Positions 1 to 8,670 of a stretch of DNA of 33,850 bases are shown here, in pieces (within the stretch, counting starts at the first letter, position 1; each line of letters starts with the position of its first letter). A model generated the notes under the pieces. It did not search any database and was not told where the DNA came from. It saw only the letters and a list, made by a program, of their open reading frames with translations. This DNA comes from Gammaproteobacteria bacterium (lineage in GTDB: Bacteria > Pseudomonadota > Gammaproteobacteria > Chromatiales > Chromatiaceae). The DNA is taken from contig JAGRGQ010000041.1 of the NCBI GenBank assembly GCA_020445405.1, forward strand, positions 1-33,850, given 5' to 3'. The translations under genes and the position numbers were made by a program.

Positions 1-1
1 A

Positions 2-139
2 ATAGATGTGGTTACCGGTAACGGGCTATTGCGTATCCACGAACTGCAGATGCCGGGGAAAAGAGTTGTATCGGCGGCCGATTTTCTCAATGCCCGAACC
101 GTACAAGGAATGCAGCTTGGCCGGCCCGGGTCTCTCTAG
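2..139 (+). CDS. fmt: Methionyl-tRNA formyltransferase, C-terminal end (partial)
   Basis: This is the last 45 codons of a gene that enters from the left edge; the frame beginning at base 2 stays open to a TAG at 137-139. The translation contains [18 protein letters not shown], followed by a [13 protein letters not shown] segment and a GRPGSL end. This is the usual C-terminal tail of Fmt, which formylates the initiator Met-tRNA using 10-formyl-tetrahydrofolate. fmt directly before rsmB is the standard gammaproteobacterial order (def-fmt-rsmB), and the overlap with rsmB suggests coupled translation. The catalytic part lies outside the window, so only the identity of the tail can be judged. Confidence 0.85.
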   Translation: MDVVTGNGLLRIHELQMPGKRVVSAADFLNARTVQGMQLGRPGSL

Positions 140-1430
140 CCGAAATGCCAGGGCATCCGCGGCAATACTGCTGCAGCAGCTTTATCGGGGGCGCTCTCTC
201 TCCGCTCTGCTCGACAGCGGCATGGACGGGATTGCGGCAGCGGATACCGCGCTGGTCAAGGAGTTTTGCTTTGGCGTGGCGCGCTGGTGGCCGCAACTGG
301 AGGCGCTTGCGGCACTGCTGCTTGTTCGGCCCCTGAAACCGAAGGATGAGGATATAAGCGCGTTGATACTGCTCGGCCTGTACCAGCTATTGCATATGCG
401 GGTAGCGCCGCACGCGGCGCTGGCGGAAACGGTTGAGGCGGCACGGGTGTTAAAAAAACCCTGGGCCAGCGGTCTGATAAATGCCGTATTAAGGCGCTTC
501 CAGCGGGAGCGGCAGGCGTTACTGGAGCGGGTTCAAGGGAAATCCGCGGCCCGTTATGCCTGCCCGGACTGGTTGTTGCAGCGTTTCAGCCAGGCGTGGC
601 CCGATCACTGGGTGCAGCTGGTCGAGGCGTCGCTGGAGCGCCCTCCCATGAGTCTGCGGGTCAACCTCAGCCGGACCAGTCGGCAAACATATATCGAGAT
701 GCTGAGGCAGGCGGGTATGCCGGCAGCGCCCATTCCCTGGGTCGATTCGGGTCTGGTTCTGAAAAATGCTGTCGGCATCGAGCGCCTGCCCGGCTTCGAA
801 GCAGGGCTGGTATCGGTGCAGGATGGCGGCGCCCAGCTCGCCGCGGGTGTGTTGAAACCGGCTGCCGGCGAGTCGGTGCTGGACTGTTGCGCCGCGCCGG
901 GTGGGAAAAGCGGTCACCTGCTGGAGTGGGCCAACGCCATCGCACTGACTGCGGTGGATATAGATCCGCAGCGAAACAGCAGGGTGCGGGAGAATCTGGA
1001 CCGCCTCTCATTTGCGGCGGAAATCTATCAGGGCGATGCATCCCGACCTTGCGGCGCCTGGGCGGCGAGGCACTACGACCGTATTCTTCTGGATGTGCCC
1101 TGCACCGCTACCGGCGTCATTCGCAGGCATCCGGATATCAAGCTGCTGCGCAAAGCGGACGATGTCGCGCCTCTGGTTGAGATGCAGCGGCGGATACTGC
1201 ATGCGATCTGGCCATTGCTGAAACCGGGGGGCATACTGCTGTACGCCACCTGTTCGCTGCTCCCCGAGGAGAATCACCGGCAGGTTGCGTCTTTTCTTGA
1301 TGTCCGCAGCGATGCCCGCGAACGGGTGATCGAAAACAGATGGGGGCACGCCTGCGAAGTCGGCCGACAGACGCTGCCCGGAGAGGACACGATGGACGGT
1401 TTCTACTACGCATGCCTGGAGAAGTGTTGA
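117..1430 (+). CDS. rsmB: 16S rRNA (cytosine-967-C5)-methyltransferase RsmB
   Basis: RsmB methylates C967 of 16S rRNA with S-adenosylmethionine. The N-terminal NusB-like RNA-binding domain (about the first 135 residues) contains the [11 protein letters not shown] and [10 protein letters not shown] motifs. The C-terminal Rossmann domain has the SAM loop [12 protein letters not shown], the motif IV catalytic region [15 protein letters not shown] and the motif VI region [11 protein letters not shown], which supply the two functional cysteines. The start is ambiguous. TTG at 117 has AAGGA seven bases upstream and gives 437 aa, close to the 429 aa of E. coli RsmB. An in-frame ATG at 90 lacks a clear ribosome-binding site. 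Both overlap fmt. Confidence 0.93.
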   Translation: MAGPGLSSRNARASAAILLQQLYRGRSLSALLDSGMDGIAAADTALVKEFCFGVARWWPQLEALAALLLVRPLKPKDEDISALILLGLYQLLHMRVAPHAALAETVEAARVLKKPWASGLINAVLRRFQRERQALLERVQGKSAARYACPDWLLQRFSQAWPDHWVQLVEASLERPPMSLRVNLSRTSRQTYIEMLRQAGMPAAPIPWVDSGLVLKNAVGIERLPGFEAGLVSVQDGGAQLAAGVLKPAAGESVLDCCAAPGGKSGHLLEWANAIALTAVDIDPQRNSRVRENLDRLSFAAEIYQGDASRPCGAWAARHYDRILLDVPCTATGVIRRHPDIKLLRKADDVAPLVEMQRRILHAIWPLLKPGGILLYATCSLLPEENHRQVASFLDVRSDARERVIENRWGHACEVGRQTLPGEDTMDGFYYACLEKC

Positions 1431-1432
1431 AC

Positions 1433-1993
1433 GTGGCTGGACTATCGAAATTTCGCTGGCTGCTGCTGCCACTGATATTGCTGCTGTCATCGCCGGCTTC
1501 GAGTGCCGAGTTCAAGATAAAGAACCTCTCCAGCAGGCTGGCGGACGGCGAGTACTGGATGGAAGCGGATATCGATTATCGGTTTTCCGATAAGGCGATC
1601 GAAGCGCTGGTGAATGGTGTACCCCTGACGCTGGAGGTACATGTTCAGCTGCGGGATAAAGATGCCTGGATCTGGCAGGACGACCTGATAGACGCGAGAC
1701 TGCGTTATCGGATTCGTTATCTTGCGCTGGCAGCGGTTTACCAGGTGGTGGATCTCCAGGCCGATACCCACCAGAACTTTCATACCCAGCGCTCTGCATT
1801 CGAGGCGCTGGGTGAAATCCGGAACTTCTCCCTGATATCAGCGGATAAACTGGAAAAAGGCAAAAGCTATCGGTTGTCACTGCGCAGCAGCCTGGACATC
1901 GAAGCGTTGCCGCTGCCGTTGCGACCCATGGCTTATGTCACGGCATCCTGGAAACTGAACAGTGACTGGAGCGAGCTGGTGATCAAGCCATGA
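1433..1993 (+). CDS. DUF4390 exported protein
   Basis: About 186 aa. A signal peptide (FRWLLLPLILLLSSPASSA) is followed by a beta-rich domain of about 160 residues with DGEYWMEADIDYRFSDKAIEAL near its start. This matches the DUF4390 family, which is found next to NtrY-like kinases in many beta- and gammaproteobacteria and has no established function. GTG at 1433 is preferred: GGAG lies about 11 bases upstream and the signal peptide then has a normal n-region. TTG at 1427 and GTG at 1424 are alternatives. The stop overlaps the next gene's ATG (ATGA), so it is very probably cotranslated with the kinase. A periplasmic role for that sensor is inference. Confidence 0.8.
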   Translation: MAGLSKFRWLLLPLILLLSSPASSAEFKIKNLSSRLADGEYWMEADIDYRFSDKAIEALVNGVPLTLEVHVQLRDKDAWIWQDDLIDARLRYRIRYLALAAVYQVVDLQADTHQNFHTQRSAFEALGEIRNFSLISADKLEKGKSYRLSLRSSLDIEALPLPLRPMAYVTASWKLNSDWSELVIKP

Positions 1994-4191
1994 AAAGATG
2001 GCGCGGCGGGGCTCTGCCCGTGTTCGGGCTGTTGGCTCTGGTTCTGGTATCGCTGCACCTGATGAGCAGTGCGGTGCAGAACACGGAGGAGCTGAGCCGT
2101 CTGTTCATTCCGCTGCTGGTCGCCAGCATGCTCGGGTTGTTCACGCTGCTGATCCTAATCGGTATCAACATGGGTCAGCTGCTGCTCAGTTACCGCCGCA
2201 GGGCGGCGGGCTCCGGATTGACACTGCGCATGGTGATCATGTTCGTTGTACTTTCGCTGGCCCCGGTTACCGTAGTCTACTACTACTCGCAACAGTTTCT
2301 GCTCCAGGGAATCGAGAGCTGGTTCGATGTTAAGATCGACCAGGCGATGGAGGATGCGCTTGGACTGAGCCGCGCATCGCTCGACCTGCATAAAAAGGAG
2401 CGGCTCAAGTCGACCCAGATTCTGCTGTCGGATCTTACCGGCAGCTCCGTTGCCGGACTCAGCCTCAGTCTCGGGGATCTGCGGGACAAGTTCGGTGCTT
2501 CGGAGTTGTCCCTGTTTGATGGTGCAGGTGCCGTTGTGGCCATGAGTAATGTAGACCCCACGATTCTCGTTCCCAGTCAACCGGATGCCTCTATTCTGCA
2601 GCAGGTCAGGGATGGACACGATTTCGTAGGACTGGATCCCCGCGGCGAAGGCGCCCAGCTGGAAGTGCGGGTGATGGTGAAAGACGCCGAACGGGATTTC
2701 TACCTGCAGGCGCTCTACCCCACCTCGACCAGCATCGCCAATCTCACCGAGACAGTACAGGGCGCCTACAACTACTACAAGGAGATGGCATTTCTGCGCA
2801 ACAGTCTGAAGAGTACTTTTACTTTGGCGCTTGCACTGGTGCTGCTGTTCAGTCTGTTGTCGGCGATCTGGGCCGCGTTCTTTTCTGCCCGGCGCCTGGT
2901 TGCACCGATCACCGATATTGCGGAGGGTACCCGGGCGGTGGCGAAGGGCGATTACGATATGCAGCTGCCACTGCCCAGAATCCGCGACGAATTGGGATTT
3001 CTGGTCGCCTCGTTCAATGACATGACCCGGCGCATTGCGCAGGCCAGGGACGACGCCACTGCCAGTCAACGGTTGGTGGAGGCGCAGCGCGCTTACCTGG
3101 AGACGGTGCTGGGCCGGCTTTCGTCGGGCGTGGTGGCGCTCGATGCTGAGGGGCGGATACAGACCGCCAACAAGGCCGCCCGTGATATCCTGAATGTCGA
3201 CCTGGATCGTTTTCTTGGACATTCGCTGGATGATCTGTCGCATGAGTCCGTACAGTTGAAGCAGTTCGTCGAAGCAATCAGAGAGCCGATATCTCAGGAG
3301 ACGCGCGAGTGGCGCGAGGAGGTGAAGCTGTTTGGAGGGCAGGGCAGGCAGGTCCTGCTGTGTCGCGGAACGCCGCTGGCACAACCGGATGACGAGTCGG
3401 TGGGGTATGCGCTGGTGTTTGATGATATCACCACCCTGATCAAAGCCCAGCGCGACGCTGCGTGGGGTGAGGTGGCGCGGCGCCTGGCGCATGAGATCAA
3501 GAATCCACTTACGCCGATCCAGCTCTCGGCGGAGCGGCTGCGGCATAAATACCTGGATAAGATGTCAAGCGCCGATGCCCGGGTACTGGACCGTGCAACC
3601 CACACGATCGTGCAGCAGGTGGAGGCGATGAAGGAGATGGTCAATGCCTTCTCCGATTATGCGCGGCCCCCTGGAATCAACAGCCAGCCACTGGAGATGG
3701 AGAGCATAGTTTCGGAGGTGCTCGATCTCTACTCCAGTGCGGGTCTGCAATCTGAGCTTCGTCCCGATCTCGGGGCGGCCGGCGCCAGCGTGAAGGCAGA
3801 CCCGGTGCGCCTCAGGCAGGTGGTGCACAATCTGGTAAAGAATGCAGTTGAGGCGGCGGCGGAAAATCCTGTGCCCTGCATCGGGGTGGCGACCCGCGTG
3901 GTGTCCGAGGGGGAGGGCGAATTCGTGGAACTGAGAGTATCCGACAATGGTCCCGGGTTCGATGACGGCACCCTCGGCCATCTGTTCGAGCCCTATGTGA
4001 CAACCAAGAAAAAAGGGACTGGACTGGGACTGGCGATAGTTAAGAAAATCGCTGAAGAACACGACGGACTGGTATGGGCGGAAAACCGGCCCGGATCCGG
4101 GGCCGACGTGGTGCTCCGGCTGCCGCTACTTCAGCCGCGGCTGAACAACGATGCCCGACAGCGAAGTGCCGACGGCAAGGAGGCGGTATGA
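1990..4191 (+). CDS. NtrY-like membrane sensor histidine kinase
   Basis: 733 aa. There are three membrane segments in the first 100 residues (about 9-27, 39-61 and 80-100), a periplasmic stretch to about 270, a fourth segment (about 277-300), then HAMP (about 300-355), PAS (about 375-480) and kinase core. The H-box RLAHEIKNPLTPIQLSAERL places the phospho-accepting histidine at residue 501. The ATPase domain shows HNLVKNAVEAA (N box), VSDNGPGF (G1) and TTKKKGTGLGLAIVKKIAEE (F/G2). This architecture is that of NtrY, the partner of NtrX. It overlaps DUF4390 and the regulator by four bases on each side (ATGA), so the three form one translationally coupled unit. NtrY systems are linked to nitrogen and redox control in other bacteria; the signal here is unknown. 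Confidence 0.9.
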   Translation: MKRWRGGALPVFGLLALVLVSLHLMSSAVQNTEELSRLFIPLLVASMLGLFTLLILIGINMGQLLLSYRRRAAGSGLTLRMVIMFVVLSLAPVTVVYYYSQQFLLQGIESWFDVKIDQAMEDALGLSRASLDLHKKERLKSTQILLSDLTGSSVAGLSLSLGDLRDKFGASELSLFDGAGAVVAMSNVDPTILVPSQPDASILQQVRDGHDFVGLDPRGEGAQLEVRVMVKDAERDFYLQALYPTSTSIANLTETVQGAYNYYKEMAFLRNSLKSTFTLALALVLLFSLLSAIWAAFFSARRLVAPITDIAEGTRAVAKGDYDMQLPLPRIRDELGFLVASFNDMTRRIAQARDDATASQRLVEAQRAYLETVLGRLSSGVVALDAEGRIQTANKAARDILNVDLDRFLGHSLDDLSHESVQLKQFVEAIREPISQETREWREEVKLFGGQGRQVLLCRGTPLAQPDDESVGYALVFDDITTLIKAQRDAAWGEVARRLAHEIKNPLTPIQLSAERLRHKYLDKMSSADARVLDRATHTIVQQVEAMKEMVNAFSDYARPPGINSQPLEMESIVSEVLDLYSSAGLQSELRPDLGAAGASVKADPVRLRQVVHNLVKNAVEAAAENPVPCIGVATRVVSEGEGEFVELRVSDNGPGFDDGTLGHLFEPYVTTKKKGTGLGLAIVKKIAEEHDGLVWAENRPGSGADVVLRLPLLQPRLNNDARQRSADGKEAV

Positions 4192-5555
4192 GCGCACCCC
4201 ACATACTGGTAGTGGACGATGAACCCGATATCAGGATTCTGGTAAAGGAGATCCTGGAAGATGAGGAGTATACCGTCGTTGCCGCTGAAGACGGCGCAGC
4301 CGCGCGCAAGGCACTGCGGCACCGCCGGCCGGATCTTATTCTGCTGGATATCTGGATGCCGGACATCGATGGTATCAGCCTGCTGCGGGAGTGGTCGGAA
4401 GGCGAAGGCATCCCCAGCCCGGTAATCATGATGTCAGGCCACGGCACAGTCGAGACAGCCGTCGAGGCGACTCGTCTGGGTGCTTACGACTTTCTGGAAA
4501 AACCGTTGTCGCTGGCGAAGCTGCTGCTGACCGTGGAGCGGGCACTCGAGGCGGATAAACTGCAGATCGAGAATGTCGGGCTGCGTCGGCGCAGCCCGAC
4601 GCCGCTGGAGCCGGCTGGAAAAAGTGCAGTCATGCTGCGGCTCAAGGAGCAGGTGAAGCGAATCGCGCGCCATGATACCTGGGTTTTGATCACGGGTGAG
4701 CCGGGAAGCGGTCGCGAGACTTTTGCCCGTTATCTGCATGCGCAGAGTGCAAGGCGCGATCTTCCGTTCGTCGAAGTCGGCGTCTCGTCGATCGCCAAGG
4801 GCAATTCGGCGCGGGAGCTTTTCGGCAGCGAAGAGAACGGGCGCATACGTTACGGTGTGCTGGAGAAGGCGCGTGGCGGCACGCTGTTCCTCGACGAGGT
4901 GGCCGATATGGATCTGGAGGCGCAGGCGTTACTTCAGGGCGCGCTGGATACAGGATCCTTTCTGCGGGTCGGGGGCACCGAACCGGTCGAGGTGGAGGTG
5001 CGCATTATCGCCGCGACCCAGCGGCAACTCGAGGAGGAGGTTCAGGCAGAGACTTTCAGGGAGGATCTTTTTTACCATCTCAATGTGGTTCCGCTGCAGA
5101 TTCCGCCGCTTTCGGAGCACCGTGAGGATGTGCCCGAGCTGCTCAACTATTATCTCGATTATTACGTCGACCATGAAAAGCTTCCCTATCGGCACTTCAG
5201 CATGGCCGCGCAGAACTTTCTGCGTAACCACAGCTGGCCGGGAAACATCATGGAGCTGAAAAATCTGGTCCAGCGCCTCCTGATTCTGGGGACGGGAGAT
5301 GAGATCTCACTGGCTGAGGTTGAGGTTGCGCTGGGACAGACGGAAACGCGCAGCGATGCGAAAGGCGGTGCTCCGCTCTCGTTCGATCAGCCTCTGCGGC
5401 AGGCGAGAGAGCAGTTCGAAAAGGCTTATCTGGAGTTTCAGCTGGCAAAATATGGCGGTAACGTGAGTCAGGCAGCTGCCGCGGCGGGAATGGAGCGCAC
5501 CCATATGTATCGAAAACTGCGATCTCTCGGGATTGAGAACAAAGATCGGAAATGA
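4188..5555 (+). CDS. NtrX-like response regulator with atypical AAA+ domain
   Basis: 455 aa from the ATG overlapping the kinase stop. The receiver domain (1-120) has D10-D11, the phospho-acceptor D54 (LILLDIWMPD) and K105. A central AAA+ domain and a C-terminal Fis-type helix-turn-helix (GGNVSQAAAAAGMERTHMYRKL) follow. Two things are odd. The Walker A segment reads GEPGSGRE, with Arg176 where lysine is expected. The L1 loop that normally carries GAFTGA is replaced by FGSEENGRIRYGVLEKA, although LFLDEVADM (Walker B) remains. NtrX proteins lacking GAFTGA are known in other proteobacteria and are thought not to remodel sigma-54 polymerase. This member is therefore probably a DNA-binding regulator rather than a sigma-54 activator. 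Confidence 0.88.
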   Translation: MSAPHILVVDDEPDIRILVKEILEDEEYTVVAAEDGAAARKALRHRRPDLILLDIWMPDIDGISLLREWSEGEGIPSPVIMMSGHGTVETAVEATRLGAYDFLEKPLSLAKLLLTVERALEADKLQIENVGLRRRSPTPLEPAGKSAVMLRLKEQVKRIARHDTWVLITGEPGSGRETFARYLHAQSARRDLPFVEVGVSSIAKGNSARELFGSEENGRIRYGVLEKARGGTLFLDEVADMDLEAQALLQGALDTGSFLRVGGTEPVEVEVRIIAATQRQLEEEVQAETFREDLFYHLNVVPLQIPPLSEHREDVPELLNYYLDYYVDHEKLPYRHFSMAAQNFLRNHSWPGNIMELKNLVQRLLILGTGDEISLAEVEVALGQTETRSDAKGGAPLSFDQPLRQAREQFEKAYLEFQLAKYGGNVSQAAAAAGMERTHMYRKLRSLGIENKDRK

Positions 5556-5612
5556 AAACGCGTTATTCCCAACTTAGCGCAAATTATACGGTCTGTGCGA
5601 TAATGACAGGCT

Positions 5613-5632
5613 GATTTTTCCGCGGAAAAATC
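5613..5632. promoter_or_regulatory. 20-bp perfect palindrome upstream of trkA
   Basis: GATTTTTCCGCGGAAAAATC is its own reverse complement over all 20 bases. It lies in the 221-base gap between the NtrX-like gene and trkA. With no loop it is a poor terminator and is better explained as a dimeric-protein operator. An extended-minus-10-like TGCGATAAT lies just before it (5596-5604). A second short inverted repeat, TGCCCGG-AA-CCGGGCA, is at 5684-5699. Confidence 0.4.
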
Positions 5633-5776
5633 GGGCAGGGCGCTGTGAACACACTGGGTACATTCATCTGTGGCGTTCGCTATTGCCCGGAACCGGGCAT
5701 GCGGAACAGATTGCACGGCTCGGTTGGAGCAGCCATCCCGGGCATCCGATAAATCTTTGACAGGCTTGAATCAAGC

Positions 5777-7150
5777 ATGAAAGTGATCATTCTCGGCGCC
5801 GGCCAGGTTGGTTCCTCGGTTGCAAATAACCTGGCATCGGAGGCCAACGACATCACCGTCGTCGATCAGGATGAGGATCTGCTGCGGGAACTGCGGGACC
5901 GTCTGGATCTACGCACCATACAGGGTCACGCCGCGCATCCCGATGTTCTGCTTCAGGCCGGTGGTGAAGACGCGGAGATGATTCTCGCCGTGACCAACAG
6001 TGATGAAACGAACATGGTCGCCTGCCAGGTTGCGTACACACTGTTTCATACCCCCACCAAGATTGCGCGGGTGCGTGCACCGGGTTTTACCGGCTATCCG
6101 CAGTTGTTTGCCGCCGACGCTTTTCCCATCGATGTGCTGATAAGTCCGGAGCAGCTGGTAACGGACTACATCATGCGGCTGATAGAAAACCCGGGCGCGC
6201 TGCAGGTGCTGGATTTCGCCGGCGGCCTGGTGCGGCTGGTGGCAGTAAAGGCATATTACGGCGGACCGCTGGTCGGCAACGAGCTGAGCCAGCTTTACGA
6301 GCACATGCCCGGGATCGAAGCGCGGGTGGCCGCTATCTACCGCCGGGGCAAGGCTATTCAGCCGGAGGGCGACACCATCGTCGAGGCCGATGACGAGGTG
6401 TTTTTTATCGCAGCCACGGAAAATATCCGCGCGGTAATGAGTGAGTTGCGGAAGCTGGAAAAGCCTTTCAAAAGGCTGATGTTTGCCGGCGGGGGGAATA
6501 TCGGCACGCGCCTCGCCGGTGCGCTGGAAAACAGATATCAGGTCAAGCTGATCGAGTGCGACAAACAGCGGGCGCAGAAAATTGCGGAGGAGCTGACGCA
6601 CAGCATCGTACTGCACGGGGATGTGGCGGATGAAAATCTTCTACTCGAAGAGAACATCGAGAGTATGGATGTCTTCTGCGCGGTCACCAATGACGACGAG
6701 GCGAATATTCTGTCGGCAATGCTGGCAAAGCGCCTGGGCGCACGCAAGGTGATGGCGCTGATAAACCGACACGCCTACGTGGACATGGTGCAAAGCGGCA
6801 GCGTGGATATCGCGATTTCACCACAGCAGGCGACCATCGGCAGCCTGTTGCGGCATGTGCGCCGCGGGGATGTCGTAATGGTACACTCTCTGCGCCATGG
6901 TGCTGCAGAGGCGATCGAGGCCGTGGCGCACGGTGACGCCAGCTCATCCAAAGTGGTGGGAAAGGCGGTGGAGGCGATCGACCTGCCCAAAGGAACCAGT
7001 ATCGGTGCCATCGTTCGCGGCGAGGAGGTGCTCATTGCGCATCATGACACGGTCATCCAGTCGGAAGACCACGTCATTATGTTTCTGGCCGATAAGAAGC
7101 GCATTTCCGAGGTGGAGCGCCTGTTCCAGGTGGGAATCACCTTCCTTTGA
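5777..7150 (+). CDS. trkA: Trk potassium uptake system, NAD-binding subunit TrkA
   Basis: 457 aa, almost exactly the length of E. coli TrkA (458). It is a cytoplasmic gating subunit that binds the TrkH channel and responds to nucleotides. The sequence shows two tandem RCK units. The first opens with the Rossmann motif [19 protein letters not shown] and the second with [17 protein letters not shown] near residue 235. Each is followed by an RCK-C (TrkA-C) segment, the last near [20 protein letters not shown]. No strong ribosome-binding site precedes the ATG. It is followed after 31 bases by trkH, a likely two-gene operon. Gene order after ntrYX-like genes is common in Gammaproteobacteria; whether that pair controls potassium uptake is unproven. 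Confidence 0.95.
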   Translation: MKVIILGAGQVGSSVANNLASEANDITVVDQDEDLLRELRDRLDLRTIQGHAAHPDVLLQAGGEDAEMILAVTNSDETNMVACQVAYTLFHTPTKIARVRAPGFTGYPQLFAADAFPIDVLISPEQLVTDYIMRLIENPGALQVLDFAGGLVRLVAVKAYYGGPLVGNELSQLYEHMPGIEARVAAIYRRGKAIQPEGDTIVEADDEVFFIAATENIRAVMSELRKLEKPFKRLMFAGGGNIGTRLAGALENRYQVKLIECDKQRAQKIAEELTHSIVLHGDVADENLLLEENIESMDVFCAVTNDDEANILSAMLAKRLGARKVMALINRHAYVDMVQSGSVDIAISPQQATIGSLLRHVRRGDVVMVHSLRHGAAEAIEAVAHGDASSSKVVGKAVEAIDLPKGTSIGAIVRGEEVLIAHHDTVIQSEDHVIMFLADKKRISEVERLFQVGITFL

Positions 7151-7181
7151 AAGTCGATTCCACCGGTTGATTCCATAGCGC

Positions 7182-8633
7182 ATGAACTTCAGTTCGGTAC
7201 AACGCATACTTGGCATTCTGTTGATGCTCTTCAGTTTCACCATGTTGCCGCCGATCATCATTGCGCTCTGGTACCAGGATGGTGCGGTGCCCCCGTTTTC
7301 GATTGCGTTACTGTTGACCTTTCTGGCCGGTGTGCTTTTGTGGGTGCCGGTAAAGGGGCAGAAGCGGGAGCTGCGCCTGCGCGACGGATTCATGGTTGTG
7401 GTGATGTTCTGGAGCGTGCTGGGACTGACCGGTTCGCTGCCGTTCATACTGGCCACCAATCCGCATATGTCTCTGACCGATTCGGTATTCGAGTCGGTCT
7501 CCGGTCTGACCACGACCGGCGCAACCGTGATCACGGGTCTGGATCAACTGCCCAAATCGGTGCTCTATTACCGCCAGCAGCTGCAATGGCTCGGCGGGAT
7601 GGGTATTATCGTGCTGGCAGTGGCGGTGCTGCCAATGCTGGGTATCGGTGGTATGCAGCTCTACCGGGCAGAGACCCCGGGACCGATGAAGGACTCGAAG
7701 CTTACACCCCGAATCACGGAAACCGCTAAAGCGCTCTGGTACATCTATCTCGGTTTGACCATAGCCTGCAGCCTGGCTTACTGGGGTGCGGGAATGTCGC
7801 TTTTTGACGCCGTATGCCACGCTTTTTCCACCATCGCGATTGGCGGATACTCCACCCACGACGCCAGCATGGGCTATTTCAACAATACCCTGATTGAAAT
7901 GATCGCGGTTGTCTTTTTGTTGATTTCCGGCGCAAATTTCGCACTCCATTTCACCGCCTGGCGAGGCAGGAACCCGTTGATCTATTTTGCCGACAGCGAG
8001 TTCAGATTCTACCTGTTGATTCAGCTTGGCGTGGCCGCTTTCGTCATGCTGGCGCTCTATTTCACCGGCAGTTATCACGATTTGCGGGAAGCCTTTACGT
8101 TGGGTCTGTTCCAGGCGGTATCCATCGGCACCACCGCCGGCTTCACTACCGCCGACTACTCACTCTGGCCCGGTTTTGTCGCCATTACACTGCTTTTTAC
8201 CAGTTTTGTGGGTGGCTGTGCCGGTTCCACCGGTGGTGGCATCAAGGCGATTCGCTTCCTGCTTCTGATCAAGCAGGGGCTGCGGGAGATCCAGCGTCTG
8301 ATTCATCCCAGTGCGCAGATTCCCATCCGCATCGGCAGTAAGAGCATCGAACCTCGGGTGGTGGAGGCGGTATGGGGTTTCTTTGCCCTCTATGTCGCCA
8401 GTTTTACGTTCATGTATATCGCGCTGGCAATGACCGGCCTGAACCTTATGACCGCATTCTCCGCGGTTGCCGCATCGATCAACAACCTTGGACCGGGATT
8501 GGCCGACGTGGCGTTGAATTACGGCGATTTGAACGATCCCGCCAAGTGGATTCTCTGTTTCGCCATGCTGCTGGGAAGATTGGAGATTTTCACGCTGCTG
8601 GTGCTGCTCACACCGGTCTACTGGCGCAGGTGA
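7182..8633 (+). CDS. trkH: Trk potassium uptake system, membrane channel TrkH
   Basis: 483 aa, matching E. coli TrkH/TrkG in length. It is a polytopic inner-membrane protein with four pseudo-repeated membrane-pore-membrane units. The selectivity-filter segments are visible: SGLTTTGATVITG, FSTIAIGGYSTHD, SIGTTAGFTTADY and AASINNLGPGL, each carrying a filter glycine. The intramembrane glycine-rich loop GGCAGSTGGGIKAIR is also present. It imports K+ together with TrkA. It is transcribed with trkA and converges on the leftward gene at 8671, with a GC hairpin in the 37-base gap. Confidence 0.95.
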   Translation: MNFSSVQRILGILLMLFSFTMLPPIIIALWYQDGAVPPFSIALLLTFLAGVLLWVPVKGQKRELRLRDGFMVVVMFWSVLGLTGSLPFILATNPHMSLTDSVFESVSGLTTTGATVITGLDQLPKSVLYYRQQLQWLGGMGIIVLAVAVLPMLGIGGMQLYRAETPGPMKDSKLTPRITETAKALWYIYLGLTIACSLAYWGAGMSLFDAVCHAFSTIAIGGYSTHDASMGYFNNTLIEMIAVVFLLISGANFALHFTAWRGRNPLIYFADSEFRFYLLIQLGVAAFVMLALYFTGSYHDLREAFTLGLFQAVSIGTTAGFTTADYSLWPGFVAITLLFTSFVGGCAGSTGGGIKAIRFLLLIKQGLREIQRLIHPSAQIPIRIGSKSIEPRVVEAVWGFFALYVASFTFMYIALAMTGLNLMTAFSAVAASINNLGPGLADVALNYGDLNDPAKWILCFAMLLGRLEIFTLLVLLTPVYWRR

Positions 8634-8638
8634 GGGAT

Positions 8639-8653
8639 GCGCGCAGGGCGCGC
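8639..8653. terminator. GC hairpin between convergent genes
   Basis: GCGCGC-AGG-GCGCGC forms a six-base-pair stem in the short gap between trkH and the leftward gene ending at 8671. No T-tract follows on either strand, so it is at best a weak bidirectional terminator. Confidence 0.35.
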
Positions 8654-8670
8654 GTCTCCGTTGCGTGCTC

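Noticed and set aside
2155..3546. Long minus-strand open frame (463 codons) antisense to the NtrY-like kinase
   Set aside because: Its translation is rich in His, Arg and Gln with no recognisable domain. It mirrors a certain gene and is a codon-bias shadow.
5757..5762. Perfect TTGACA before trkA
   Set aside because: It lies 14 bases from the ATG, so the matching -10 box would fall inside the gene. It cannot be the trkA promoter.
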